A DNA stretch of 64,000 nucleotides, from the NCBI GenBank assembly GCA_964602655.1, contig CAZRSF010000016.1, forward strand, positions 28,269-92,268, written 5' to 3'. The DNA comes from Moduliflexus sp964602655 (lineage in GTDB: Bacteria; Moduliflexota; Moduliflexia; Moduliflexales; Moduliflexaceae). The translations under genes and the position numbers were made by a program. Each line of letters opens with the position of its first letter. Within the stretch, counting starts at the first letter, position 1. Below, one piece after another: positions 16,308 to 25,025 of the stretch. The notes beneath the pieces were generated by a model. It was not told where the DNA came from. It saw only the letters and a program-made list of their open reading frames with translations, and did not search any database.

Positions 16308-18008
16308 CTATCGAACTTGAAACGTGACGCTGGCTTGCGTCCAGCCTTCCGGCGGAATCAGGGCAAGCTGTTCATGCAGGCGGCGTTCGAATTCGTCTTC
16401 GTAGCGGGATAGCACGGGAAACGGGTCGTTGCCGCTCATCTGGCGTTGTTCTTTGAACAGCGTCATATCTTCTGTCGTCGCAATCGCAAGAAAGCGTTCC
16501 ATGCCCGGCTCGCCGCTGACCTCGAAATCGAACGAATCCGACGGCGCGGGGATGCGGTAGGTTTTTCCCGCTTCCAGGCGATTGGCCTCGGTGTAGCCAT
16601 TCGGGAGAATCTGCGCGACTTCGCCGTTGACGCTGATGTCGTACAGCGTCAGGTAACACGTCTGGCTTACCCTCACGCTCAGGACAACGCGCTCGCCATT
16701 GCGATACGCCGCTTGATTCGTGCTGATTTCGAGCGTCAACGCCTCCGACACCGTTTCCGGCGGCAGCGCAGGTCTCATGCCGCCCGGCGTGGCGGTCGGT
16801 TCTGGCGTCGGCGTTGGTTCAGGCGTGGCGGTCGCTTCCGCCACCGGTTCGACGACCGGCGCAGGCAGGAACGTATCCTTGAATTGATAGGCCAGGACAC
16901 CTGCCGCGATCAGAACAAGAAACAACGCCATTTTGCCGAATCCGCCGCGTTTTGCGGACTGACGTTCGGGCGGCGCGACTGGCGGGGTCGGCATCGTTTT
17001 CGGGCGAACTTGCGGCGGGGCTTCTTTTCGACGCGGAGCGATAGGCGGCGGCTCAAGAGGCGTAGCGCGTCGAAGCGGCGTTTCGACATACGTTGACGAC
17101 GGCGTTGCGGCGAAAAGCGCCAGCATCTCGTCAACGGAACGCAGCCGATTGGCGCGTTCGAAGCGCGTGCTGCGCCGAATGACCTCGCGGACGGCGGCGA
17201 CCTCTTCCGGCGCGGCGTCCAATCGGAATTGGCGATCAAGATCGAGCGCGTTGTCTTTGCCGACGATCTGGTTGAAAATTTCTTCATACAGCAGGCCGTT
17301 GGCGTCCCAGAGATTTTTGCCGACAATCAATTCGTACAGCAGCAGGCCGAGCGCGTACACGTCGGACGATGCGTCGCCGGATTTGATCCCTTTCCATTCG
17401 CGAATCAGACTGGGGTCTTTGTAAAATTTCGAGCCGGAGAAATCGCCGGACATCGTCATGCTGCTGTCGTCGAGCTTGGCGAGGCCGAAGTCAATGATTT
17501 TCGGCATCTGCGTTTCGTAGCTAATCAGGATGTTCGACGGCTTCAAATCGCGGTGAATGATTCCGGCGCGGTGCAAGTCGCCGACGCCGCGCAGAATGTT
17601 GAGAAACAGGGATTTTTTGACCGGCCAGGGCGCGTTGTGATGGTCACGAATCCAATCGCCGAAACTGTCGCCGAACACGAAATCGAACAGCAGAAAAAAA
17701 TTGTCCTCGATTTCGCGGCAGCCGTGACATTTGACGACGAATTCCGACGCGACGTTGATGCTCGCTTCGCGTTTGATGCGCTCGATCAACGTCGCCTTAT
17801 CGTCGCGATTGATGCGTCCTTTTTCGATAAGCTGCGGAATATTGATCTGCTTCAGCGCGTAATTTTTCGGCTGGCTCGGATGCACCGCCCGCCAGACTTC
17901 GCCGAAGCCGCCTTCGCCGATTTTGAATTTCATCATCACCGTCTGCGTTTCGGGCAAGCGAATCTCAAACGGCGTATTTTCAGTCAGATAGGTCGTGTAT
18001 CGTTTCAT
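16308..18008 (-). CDS. Membrane Ser/Thr protein kinase with C-terminal DUF4384-like domain
   Basis: A 566-residue eukaryote-like kinase. The catalytic domain spans about residues 20-310: glycine loop GEGGFGEVW, ATP-binding Lys in YALKQI, catalytic loop HRDLKPSN, DFG in IDFGLA. A Pro-rich linker and one membrane helix (MALFLVLIAAGVLAYQF) follow, then a PTPEPT spacer and an extracytoplasmic domain (LEISTNQAAYRNGERVVLSVRV...YLTLYDISVNGEVAQILPN) of the DUF4384 type. The start at 18008 has AAGGAAAA upstream. Neighbours downstream on the same strand are a vapBC pair and the PEGA/FGE gene, a plausible signalling group. Confidence 0.92.
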   Translation of the reverse strand: MKRYTTYLTENTPFEIRLPETQTVMMKFKIGEGGFGEVWRAVHPSQPKNYALKQINIPQLIEKGRINRDDKATLIERIKREASINVASEFVVKCHGCREIEDNFFLLFDFVFGDSFGDWIRDHHNAPWPVKKSLFLNILRGVGDLHRAGIIHRDLKPSNILISYETQMPKIIDFGLAKLDDSSMTMSGDFSGSKFYKDPSLIREWKGIKSGDASSDVYALGLLLYELIVGKNLWDANGLLYEEIFNQIVGKDNALDLDRQFRLDAAPEEVAAVREVIRRSTRFERANRLRSVDEMLALFAATPSSTYVETPLRRATPLEPPPIAPRRKEAPPQVRPKTMPTPPVAPPERQSAKRGGFGKMALFLVLIAAGVLAYQFKDTFLPAPVVEPVAEATATPEPTPTPEPTATPGGMRPALPPETVSEALTLEISTNQAAYRNGERVVLSVRVSQTCYLTLYDISVNGEVAQILPNGYTEANRLEAGKTYRIPAPSDSFDFEVSGEPGMERFLAIATTEDMTLFKEQRQMSGNDPFPVLSRYEDEFERRLHEQLALIPPEGWTQASVTFQVR

Positions 18009-18075
18009 GATGTTTTCCTTCATCTCATGTCGCCGAAGGCGACGAATTCCCCGCTGGGATGGGCTATCAAGTTCT

Positions 18076-18153
18076 GTCATTGCGAGCGCTTTTCAGCGAA
18101 GCAATCTCGTCGAGTCCGGGGATTGCTTCGTCGTTGTCACTCCTCGCAATGAC
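18076..18153. repeat. Palindromic GTCATTGCGAG-type repeat
   Basis: The left end GTCATTGCGAGCG and the right end CTCGCAATGAC are inverted copies, and internal GAAGCAATC/GATTGCTTC also pair. This is a widespread bacterial intergenic repeat type (MITE-like). It lies between the penicillin-binding protein and kinase genes. Confidence 0.85.
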
Positions 18154-18198
18154 ACGTTTTCATGAGAACGTAACAGCCCTGCCTCCAGGATGGGAATT

Positions 18199-20385
18199 CT
18201 ACGGCAATGGTTTCGGCGGCAAATCGAGCGTTTCGTGTGTTTTCTTCATGGCATCCCGGAAAATTTCCGCTGGGAGCGAGCCGCCGCTGAACGACATGGA
18301 TTGCGGCGTGTCGTAGCCCATCCAGACGCCAGCGCAAAGATAGGCGGAGCAGCCGATGAACCAGGCGTCGGAATTGCCTTGTGTCGTGCCGGTTTTGCCG
18401 CCGATGTCGTAGTCGTCGAATCGCGCCGCGCGGCCTGTGCCATTGCTGACAACCGCTTGCAGCAGACGATTGGCGTTTTTGACCACAGCGTCTTTGACGA
18501 TGCGCTGCGGCTTTCCGGCGCGATGCCAGTAACGAATCGCGCCCCCTTTGGTGCGGACGCCGATGACGCCGTAGGGCTTGACAGCAAATCCGCCACTGCC
18601 GATCACAGTGTAGGCGGCGGTGATTTGCAGCGGCGTGACTTCCCGGACGCCGAGCGCAAGCGCGAGGCCGGGATCGGGTTGAAATTCGGATGCGATACCG
18701 AGCCGTTGCGCGGTCGCTTTCACCGCGTCTGCGCCGACTTTTTGCAGCAAATTGACGGCGGCGGCATTACGTGAATCGGCGAAGGCATCGCGAAGCGCGA
18801 CCGGCGTCGGCGAATGGCCGTGCGTGCCGTTGCGCGGCCAGCCGTCGGCGTCAGGCTGATCGCTGATCGTGTCGTTTAGCGTCCAACCCTGTTCTAAGGC
18901 GGTCAAATAGACAAAGAGCTTGAAGGTCGAGCCGGGCTGGCGTTTGGCCTGCGTGACACGCTGATACTGGCTTTCGTTGTAATCGCGTCCGCCGAGCATG
19001 GCCCGCACCGCGCCGTCGGGCGTCAGCATCACCAACGCGGCCTGCGGCGCATTTCCCCACGAAAACAAGCCGTTCTTCTCGACGCGGTCGAACGCCGCCG
19101 TCATCGCATCTTGCGCGAAACGTTGGATGCGCGCATTCATCGTTGTCACAACCGTAAAATCCCCTTGCAGATGTTTAGCGTAGTCCGCCGCTTCGATCTG
19201 CGCGACAATCCAATCGCGCAAATAACGGATTTCCGGGGTTTTGAGCGGACGCCGCCCGTTCTGAACGCAGCGCTCGACCGTCGCACTAAGGCGAGATTCG
19301 TCCACCGTCTCGCCCATGTCTGTCAAGAGTTTGCGCGTCTCTTTGGCGGCGCGGTCGGGATTGGCGACGCAATTGTAGGCGTTGGGGCGCGGAAGCGATT
19401 GCGTCAGCATGGCGGCTTCATAGGCATTCAGGTCGCGGAGTTCGTCGGGCTGGCGGTTGAAATAGAGCCGCGCCGCCGTTTCGATGCCATACGCGCCTTT
19501 GCCGAAATAGACGCGGTTCAGGTACATTTCGAGCAGGCGAGGCTTGTCGTAATACGCTTCCAATTCGAACGCCAATATCCGTTCTTTGAATTTGCGCCGC
19601 GCACCGCTGAACAGGCCGCGATCCGCCGAAAGAAAGAGGTTTTTGGCAAGCTGCTCGGTGATCGTGCTGCCGCCCTGTTTGCCGCCGAAGCGCCCGAAGG
19701 TTGCGATATAGGCCGCGCTTTTCGACATGGCGCGAAGTTTGCCGCGCCAATCCCAGCCCCAATGCGAGAGAAAACGGACGTCTTCCCGCGCAATTACGGC
19801 GGCTTGCATGTCATTGGAAATCGTGTCAATCGGCGTGTAGAGTTCGTTGATGACGCCGCCGAATTCGATTGCGCCCTGCGGCGTTTTGCGAAGCTGCAAT
19901 TGGACATGCTGCGCGATCTGGTCAATCTGCGCTTTGTCCGGAAGAAAAAGCCAGACGCCCGCAGCATGAAGCAACAGCAGCGCCAAGGCAATGCCGAAAT
20001 TCAATCCGACGAACCGCGCGAGCGGCAGCCATGACCGCGCGCCGCGCTTGCGATAAATCGCCATGCCGCCCTGCTGATTTTCAGCCCCGCCCGCGAACAT
20101 TCGCCCCAATTCGCTCCGTTCCTGCGCCGAAAGACCGTCGAGCACATCCTGAAACGAGCGGCGTTCGAAGCGGACGATCCGCGTCATCACCGGCGGCAGC
20201 AGCGTGGCGCGTTTGCGGGCAAGATCGTAGGCCAAGCCCGCGCCGAACAGCGCCAGCGGAATCAGGAACAGCAGCGCTTGCGCCGCCGGATTGACCGGCT
20301 CGAAGAGATAGGTCGCCCATGCGCCCGAAGCAAGCGCAAGTCCGGCGCTGATGATGATTTTCGAAATAATAATTTTCCGATTCAT
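18199..20385 (-). CDS. Class A penicillin-binding protein (GT51 transglycosylase and transpeptidase)
   Basis: A 728-residue bifunctional enzyme that polymerises and crosslinks peptidoglycan outside the inner membrane. The N-terminus has two hydrophobic hairpin segments and an unusual cytoplasmic stretch, then another membrane helix (GLNFGIALALLLLHAAGVW). GT51 motifs: EDVRFLSHWG, GGSTITEQLAKN and LLEMYLNRVYFGKGAYG. Transpeptidase motifs: GSTFKLF (catalytic Ser), SRN and KTGTT. The start codon at 20385 overlaps the stop of the cobalamin gene upstream (ATGA), an odd partnership. The extra cytoplasmic region before the catalytic part makes it somewhat unlike standard PBP1A. The gene is complete. 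Confidence 0.92.
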   Translation of the reverse strand: MNRKIIISKIIISAGLALASGAWATYLFEPVNPAAQALLFLIPLALFGAGLAYDLARKRATLLPPVMTRIVRFERRSFQDVLDGLSAQERSELGRMFAGGAENQQGGMAIYRKRGARSWLPLARFVGLNFGIALALLLLHAAGVWLFLPDKAQIDQIAQHVQLQLRKTPQGAIEFGGVINELYTPIDTISNDMQAAVIAREDVRFLSHWGWDWRGKLRAMSKSAAYIATFGRFGGKQGGSTITEQLAKNLFLSADRGLFSGARRKFKERILAFELEAYYDKPRLLEMYLNRVYFGKGAYGIETAARLYFNRQPDELRDLNAYEAAMLTQSLPRPNAYNCVANPDRAAKETRKLLTDMGETVDESRLSATVERCVQNGRRPLKTPEIRYLRDWIVAQIEAADYAKHLQGDFTVVTTMNARIQRFAQDAMTAAFDRVEKNGLFSWGNAPQAALVMLTPDGAVRAMLGGRDYNESQYQRVTQAKRQPGSTFKLFVYLTALEQGWTLNDTISDQPDADGWPRNGTHGHSPTPVALRDAFADSRNAAAVNLLQKVGADAVKATAQRLGIASEFQPDPGLALALGVREVTPLQITAAYTVIGSGGFAVKPYGVIGVRTKGGAIRYWHRAGKPQRIVKDAVVKNANRLLQAVVSNGTGRAARFDDYDIGGKTGTTQGNSDAWFIGCSAYLCAGVWMGYDTPQSMSFSGGSLPAEIFRDAMKKTHETLDLPPKPLP

Positions 20386-21077
20386 TGTTCGATAGTTCGA
20401 ACGCCTTGCAGGGTTGCCGTCTTCCTGGCAAACAATAGCGTCATGTAGTCCCGGTCTTGCGCGATGCGGTCGCGGTCGCGCACGATCTCTTCTTCGGGCA
20501 GCGAACAGCGCTTGAGATACGCATACGTAAAACCGCGCTGCTCGAATTTATCGAGCGTTTGCGCTAATTCTTTCCTCGGTTTCAGCACGCAGACCGTCTG
20601 AACGCGCCGCAAAATCTCATCGTCCACGCTGCCGTCAGCGAGATAAAAGCTTTCGTCCTTGATGGCAATCGGCTCGCCAAGCGCGGCGGATGCGGCGGTA
20701 AATGAAGGAATTCCCGGCACAATGAGCGCGCGAATACCGAGCGTCTGCGCCGCGAACATCACATACGTAAAGGTGCTGTACACCGTCGGATCGCCGATGG
20801 TGATAAACGCGCCGCATTCGCCGTCTTGCAGCGTTGTCGCGATGATTTCGGCGATATCCCGATAGCGTTCCGAATTATCCGGACCCATAGGCAGATGCAA
20901 ATACACGACGCGCTTACCAGTCAGATGTTCCGCGACAATTGTTTCCGCCATCCCTTCGGATTCCTTTTTCGGACGCGGCACAAAGATGCAATCCGCCTCG
21001 CGCATCACGCGAATCGCTTTCAGCGTAATGAGTTCCGGATCGCCGGGGCCGACCCCGACGCCATACAACGTTTTCAT
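20382..21077 (-). CDS. cbiL: Precorrin-2 C20-methyltransferase
   Basis: A 231-residue SAM-dependent methyltransferase that adds the C20 methyl in cobalamin synthesis (CobI/CbiL). The N-terminus LYGVGVGPGDPELITLKA is the family signature, and the P-loop-like VPGIPSFTAASAALGEPIA and GDPTVYST segments agree. Whether it acts on precorrin-2 or the cobalt form cannot be told from sequence, but the neighbouring cbiD argues for the anaerobic, cobalt-early route. The start at 21077 overlaps the cbiT stop (ATGA). Confidence 0.93.
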   Translation of the reverse strand: MKTLYGVGVGPGDPELITLKAIRVMREADCIFVPRPKKESEGMAETIVAEHLTGKRVVYLHLPMGPDNSERYRDIAEIIATTLQDGECGAFITIGDPTVYSTFTYVMFAAQTLGIRALIVPGIPSFTAASAALGEPIAIKDESFYLADGSVDDEILRRVQTVCVLKPRKELAQTLDKFEQRGFTYAYLKRCSLPEEEIVRDRDRIAQDRDYMTLLFARKTATLQGVRTIEQ

Positions 21078-21625
21078 GCTTTTTCCCCTTTGACTGAAAA
21101 GACAGGATTCTGGCCGCGCAACATGCCTGACGAGTCGCTGACAGCCGTTTGCAGCAGACGTATTTCGACATGAATGCAGGCCAATTCTTTCAATAATCCG
21201 GTGAACTGCGTCATGGTTTCCGGTCGAATAAAATTGGCGGCGATGCGCCCGCCTGGAAGCAGACGGCGGTGCGCTTCCGCCGCGATCTGCGGCAATTGGC
21301 CGCCGCTGCCACCGATAAAACAGGCGTTCATTTTCTCTATTCCCGCGAGTTGTTCCGGCGCAGAACCATGCAATATATGAATGCTGACGCCGAATTTCTC
21401 GGCGTTTTTCCGAATCAATTCCACGCCCGCCGCCTCGCGTTCGATGGCGTACACTTCTGCGCCGCATAACGCCGCCTGCACCGCAATCGAGCCGGTGCCC
21501 GCGCCGATGTCAACGAAGACATCGCCCGCGCCGACGCCTGACAACGCAATGGAGACGACCCGCGCTTCGAATTTCGTCATCGGAATGTCGCCGCGCTCGA
21601 ATTCTTCGTCACGAATCCATTTCAT
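21074..21625 (-). CDS. cbiT: Precorrin-6B/cobalt-precorrin-7 C15-methyltransferase (decarboxylating)
   Basis: A 183-residue class I methyltransferase that methylates C15 and removes the acetate carboxyl at C12 in the corrin pathway. The family N-terminus IRDEEFERGDIPMTKFEAR and SAM-binding DIGAGTGSIAVQAA are present, followed by FIGGSGGQL. It overlaps cbiE by 17 nt; in many bacteria the two are fused as CobL, here they are separate but tightly coupled. Confidence 0.94.
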   Translation of the reverse strand: MKWIRDEEFERGDIPMTKFEARVVSIALSGVGAGDVFVDIGAGTGSIAVQAALCGAEVYAIEREAAGVELIRKNAEKFGVSIHILHGSAPEQLAGIEKMNACFIGGSGGQLPQIAAEAHRRLLPGGRIAANFIRPETMTQFTGLLKELACIHVEIRLLQTAVSDSSGMLRGQNPVFSVKGEKA

Positions 21626-22208
21626 CTAGCTCCATCACCACAATCGCTAATGACCCGTCGTCGTCAATATCGTCGCCGATTCGCGCCGCGAGAATCCGTT
21701 CATTTTGATAAGAGAGATGCGAGCCGACGTAGAAGCGGCCTCGCAATCCGAGTTGATGCAGGCGTTTCGAAATGACATGCGGCGTGTTCGTTTTATCCGT
21801 GAGAATCGCTGCCATGCGAACATGTAGCGCGGTCAAATCGTCGTCCCTGCCGTGCAAACTGAAGCAGACGACGCCATTCCAACTTTTGCGCAGCGCTGCC
21901 ATGACGTATTGCAGCGAGGAAATGCCCGGAATCACGCGCCGAATCTCGACGCGCTGCGTGTTGAGATATTCCAACATGCTGTAAAAACCGGGATCGCCGG
22001 AGACTAACAACGCCACGTCGCGTTCCGGCGCAAGATGCGTAAAAATTTCCTCAAGACGCCGAATCCGCAGAATCGGCGTTCTGAAATGCTCGGCAGTCTC
22101 GGCCACGCGCTCGAACGCTAACACGATATCAGCGCGACGCAGCGCGTCAATCGCCTCTTGCGTAACAAATTTCGGATGTCCCGGCCCCATGCCGATCAGC
22201 GATAGCAT
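21609..22208 (-). CDS. cbiE: Precorrin-6Y/cobalt-precorrin-7 C5-methyltransferase
   Basis: A 199-residue tetrapyrrole methyltransferase (class III fold) acting at C5 of the corrin ring together with CbiT. LSLIGMGPGHP at the N-terminus, SGDPGFYSMLEYL and IPGISSLQYVMAAL are the usual SAM and substrate-site segments. A palindromic repeat lies just upstream, separating it from the Rpn gene that interrupts the operon after cbiD. Confidence 0.93.
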   Translation of the reverse strand: MLSLIGMGPGHPKFVTQEAIDALRRADIVLAFERVAETAEHFRTPILRIRRLEEIFTHLAPERDVALLVSGDPGFYSMLEYLNTQRVEIRRVIPGISSLQYVMAALRKSWNGVVCFSLHGRDDDLTALHVRMAAILTDKTNTPHVISKRLHQLGLRGRFYVGSHLSYQNERILAARIGDDIDDDGSLAIVVMELDEMDS

Positions 22209-22236
22209 TATAAGAGAACTCGAAAAAAAGGTTCAG

Positions 22237-22310
22237 CCACAGATTTCACAGATTCACACAGATTTTTTTGGGGGGGGGTTCTCATCTGTGAACATCAGTG
22301 AAATCTGTGG
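22237..22310. repeat. Palindromic repeat upstream of cbiE
   Basis: Left arm CCACAGATTTCACAGATT and right arm ATCAGTGAAATCTGTGG pair, with a homopolymer G9 in the spacer. It lies between the Rpn gene and cbiE. Such CCACAGATT-type repeats occur dispersed in many environmental genomes. Confidence 0.78.
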
Positions 22311-22321
22311 TTACACCGTTT

Positions 22322-23437
22322 TTATTTCGCCAATAGCTGCGCAAGTTCCTGCTCGAAGGCTTCAAGGGAAGGCGCAATCACCGCCTTAGTCGAAAGCGTT
22401 TTCAAGACGGAAGCATTGTCGATTTGTTCGATCTGCCGTAGCAGGCCAAGAGGAATCTGCTGGAAACGAATAGTCAGCACATCGAGCAGAGCGTCGCGAA
22501 ATTGTTCAAGCACCTGTAGCGCCCCCTGTTGCAAACCCTGCTGCAAGCCCTGTTGCAAGCCCTGTTGTAAACCTCGTTCCATCCCCTGTTGCAAACCTTG
22601 TTGCAAGCCTTGTTCGATTCCTTGCTGCATGCCCTGTTGAAGTCCTTGTTGAAGTCCTTGCTGCAAGCCTTTCTCTATGCCATGTCGCTCGAAACTGGTG
22701 ACGTATCGCATTTTTTGTTCCTCCTCGTATTCACTCACGACCTCGTCGAAACGTTGCGCTAATTCGTCCGGCAATGTCATGATCCAATCTAAAAAACGTG
22801 TCAATTCCAGAATATTTTCTCTGGAAACGCCGCGTTCGTATAACAATCGAAACAACCGAAATTTCCATTCGAACCGGTTATTCGCGTTTTTGCGGGTCTC
22901 TTTGCTTTTCAAAAACGCCAGGACAATCAACGCGAAGAGGTTCGGGTGCGACTCTAATTCCTGCTCGCGTCCCTGATAGTCAAGGAGTTTGACCACCGGA
23001 AATTCCAGGCGCACTTTCGATCCCCATAGCTCATACGCAAATTCGCTCGGTCGCCAATCTTCGCGCTCGTCGCTCAAAATCGCCAGTGAACAGACCGCAA
23101 CGCCATAGCGGTCGAACACGCGGTAATTGTAAACATACATGCGTTTGGCGAACGGCTCGTCATGTACGCCTTGCACTTCGATATGCACCAACACCCAGCG
23201 TTCTTTCCCGGCTTCTTTATCATAGACCTTCACGAGCTTATCCACCAAACGCCGCCCGAATTCGGCGTCTCGCACGACTTGTTGCAATTCTTTGTCTAAA
23301 AAATCATACCCGTAGCTCCAGTCAATCCCCTGATACACATCGGGAAAGAAAAATTCCATACATTCAGGGAAATACCTCTCCAGCATGTCTTTCCAGGGGC
23401 TATCATAATCGGCGTAATCAGGATATGTTTGTTGCAT
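22322..23437 (-). CDS. Rpn/transposase_31-like PD-(D/E)XK nuclease with polymorphic LQQG tract
   Basis: A 371-residue member of the recombination-promoting nuclease (Rpn, YhgA-like) and DUF4351-related group. The N-terminal half holds the nuclease core: DSPWKDMLERYFPECMEFFF, then WVLVHIEVQG with the acidic-x-Gln signature, and KRMYVYNYRVFDRY. After residue 260 there is a run of about fifteen LQQG/MQQG/IEQG tetrapeptides, then a C-terminal helical region. Members are often variable between strains and may promote recombination. The start at 23437 has AAGGAGCG upstream. The gene sits between cbiD and cbiE and looks inserted. Confidence 0.85.
   Translation of the reverse strand: MQQTYPDYADYDSPWKDMLERYFPECMEFFFPDVYQGIDWSYGYDFLDKELQQVVRDAEFGRRLVDKLVKVYDKEAGKERWVLVHIEVQGVHDEPFAKRMYVYNYRVFDRYGVAVCSLAILSDEREDWRPSEFAYELWGSKVRLEFPVVKLLDYQGREQELESHPNLFALIVLAFLKSKETRKNANNRFEWKFRLFRLLYERGVSRENILELTRFLDWIMTLPDELAQRFDEVVSEYEEEQKMRYVTSFERHGIEKGLQQGLQQGLQQGMQQGIEQGLQQGLQQGMERGLQQGLQQGLQQGLQQGALQVLEQFRDALLDVLTIRFQQIPLGLLRQIEQIDNASVLKTLSTKAVIAPSLEAFEQELAQLLAK
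22523..22670 (-). repeat. Tandem 12-nt coding repeat (LQQG units)
   Basis: About a dozen degenerate 12-nt units (GGCTTGCAACAG type on the minus strand) encode successive L/M/I-Q/E-Q-G tetrapeptides in the Rpn-like gene. Such tracts expand and contract by slippage. Confidence 0.85.
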
Positions 23438-23464
23438 GGCGGCGCTCCTTTCATTCGAATCGTT

Positions 23465-23477
23465 CAGTGTCTGACAG
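23465..23477. repeat. Half copy of the CTGTCAGACAC palindrome
   Basis: GTGTCTGACAG next to the cbiD stop matches one arm of the palindrome family found complete at 29581, 38682 and 46621. It marks the boundary where the Rpn gene enters the cobalamin operon. Confidence 0.55.
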
Positions 23478-23481
23478 CTAT

Positions 23482-24573
23482 TCACAAGGAGAGGGGAAAA
23501 TTGTCAACGAGTATTCCATGTTGCAGCGAGTAAAAGATCACGTCAATGTCAAATTGTTCGTCTTTGACATAGCGCCGAATCCGCATAACGCAGCCGCGCT
23601 GCATGTCAGCAAAAATTCGCTGATAGCCGTTGTCAAGGAGTAATTGCGCGGCCTCTTCGGATGTCGCGCACTGGTTGATCTGTTGCAGCAGCGAACGCGG
23701 CGCTCCGTCCAGCGCGAGATAATAGACGAACGCCTCGATCCGGGCGTCGCAGACACGGTTATGCGTATTGAACGCGCCGAGGGCGAGCTTGCTGAGTTTG
23801 CCGATATGCCCGAACAGCGTCACCTGTCGAAAGCCTTTGCGATGGCAATACGCCAGAGATTCGCCGATAAAATTGGAGATTTTGACCATCGGCATCCGGC
23901 GCGGCAGCGCAACGGACATCCGCTCGCCGTAATTGCCGAGGCAGAGCAGAATTTCGTCGAGACTGATTTCGGCAATCTGATCGATCTCTAAACAAATCGT
24001 TTTCTTGAGCGCATCGTCCGACATGGGGCGCACGATGCCGGTCGTGCCGATAATCGAAATGCCGCCTTCGATGCCGAGATTCGGGTTAAAGGTTTTTTTC
24101 GCAATCTCGCGGCCTGTCGGCGTGAAAATCAGCACATCCCAACCATGCTCGGCGATCTGGCCGACCGCGTCGCGAATCATTTGGCGCGGCACGGGATTGA
24201 TCGCCGCGTCGCCGACTTCGCCCCAGAAGCCTTTACGCGTAATCCGCCCGATGCCCTCGCCGCCGTCAATGACAATCGCGCCGTCCGTCCGTTGCTTGAC
24301 TTCAGCGTAAATCTCGATGCCGTTCGTCACGTCCGGGTCGTCTCCGGCGTCTTTGATAATGGCGCACGATGCGCGATCCGCGTCAAGGCGCGGATGTTCG
24401 ACCCGCAAGGTCAGCGTCACGCCGGCAGGCGTATCGAGTTCGACAGACGCAGGGATCGCGCCCGTATGCAGCATGAAGGCGGCGGCTTTGGCGGCGGCGG
24501 CGGCGCAACTGCCAGTCGTGTAGCCGCAGCGGAGGCGCTGACCATCTTTGATGTCGTACATGTCATGGATCAT
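23482..24573 (-). CDS. cbiD: Cobalt-precorrin-5B C1-methyltransferase
   Basis: A 363-residue enzyme that methylates C1 in the anaerobic cobalamin pathway. The signature LRCGYTTGSCAAAAAKAA is at the N-terminus; GGEGIGRITRKG, PVPRQMI, FTPTGREIAKKTFNPNLGI and GISIIGTTGIVRPMS follow as in the family. The ATG at 24573 has AAGGGTG 9 nt upstream; a GTG at 24582 is an alternative. CbiD presence distinguishes the cobalt-early route from the aerobic one. It is first in the minus-strand cobalamin group. Confidence 0.94.
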   Translation of the reverse strand: MIHDMYDIKDGQRLRCGYTTGSCAAAAAKAAAFMLHTGAIPASVELDTPAGVTLTLRVEHPRLDADRASCAIIKDAGDDPDVTNGIEIYAEVKQRTDGAIVIDGGEGIGRITRKGFWGEVGDAAINPVPRQMIRDAVGQIAEHGWDVLIFTPTGREIAKKTFNPNLGIEGGISIIGTTGIVRPMSDDALKKTICLEIDQIAEISLDEILLCLGNYGERMSVALPRRMPMVKISNFIGESLAYCHRKGFRQVTLFGHIGKLSKLALGAFNTHNRVCDARIEAFVYYLALDGAPRSLLQQINQCATSEEAAQLLLDNGYQRIFADMQRGCVMRIRRYVKDEQFDIDVIFYSLQHGILVDNFPLSL

Positions 24574-24701
24574 GATATTCACCCTTCAGAAAACCCATCG
24601 AAGAGATACATTCGATCTGTCAAGGGGAATTCGGAATCAAACGCGCGACAGACCTGACGCCCTTCGATGACAACACGGATGCATCGAGATGCTTTTTTCG
24701 C

Positions 24702-24729
24702 TTGACATGTCGGCGTCCTCATTTATACC
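24702..24729 (+). promoter_or_regulatory. Sigma-70-like promoter of the restriction-modification island
   Basis: TTGACA, a 16-nt spacer and TATACC lie about 90 nt before the small gene at 24817, in the divergent region with cbiD. The match to consensus is good; activity is inferred. Confidence 0.5.
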
Positions 24730-24816
24730 TTAACGTAATCTTACGCCGATTATGATTGTCGTCAGCAATACTTCGCCGATAACGAACCTTTTCATTGCTG
24801 TATTCAGGGAGAATGT

Positions 24817-24960
24817 ATGACCATCCGCGAACTTTTTCAGGAAATTTTCGAACGTTATCCGCAGGAATATCAGCGCGATAACAAAACCAGCAATCCGTAT
24901 TATAAAGACCTCAAGCAGCGGATCGAGGCAGTTCGCCTTGACAGGATCGCGCCATATTGA
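24817..24960 (+). CDS. Short protein (47 aa), possible remnant or leader of the restriction island
   Basis: MTIRELFQEIFERYPQEYQ and a basic tail, with a GGGAGA ribosome site before the ATG and a natural stop. The peptide looks like the very N-terminus of a larger protein, possibly of the MrcB_N type found in restriction genes, but the similarity is only visual and no continuation exists in any frame. It could be a truncated gene or a small controller. It precedes the NotI-like gene by 65 nt on the same strand. Confidence 0.4.
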   Translation: MTIRELFQEIFERYPQEYQRDNKTSNPYYKDLKQRIEAVRLDRIAPY

Positions 24961-25025
24961 GTTAATGGTTGAGATGTGATAGCGGTGGAATCAAAAGAGT
25001 AATCCGTTGATAAGAAAGGAGCGTT

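Noticed and set aside
22523..22670. Regular short repeats as a CRISPR array
   Set aside because: The 12-nt units are contiguous without spacers, lie within a reading frame and encode LQQG tetrapeptides.
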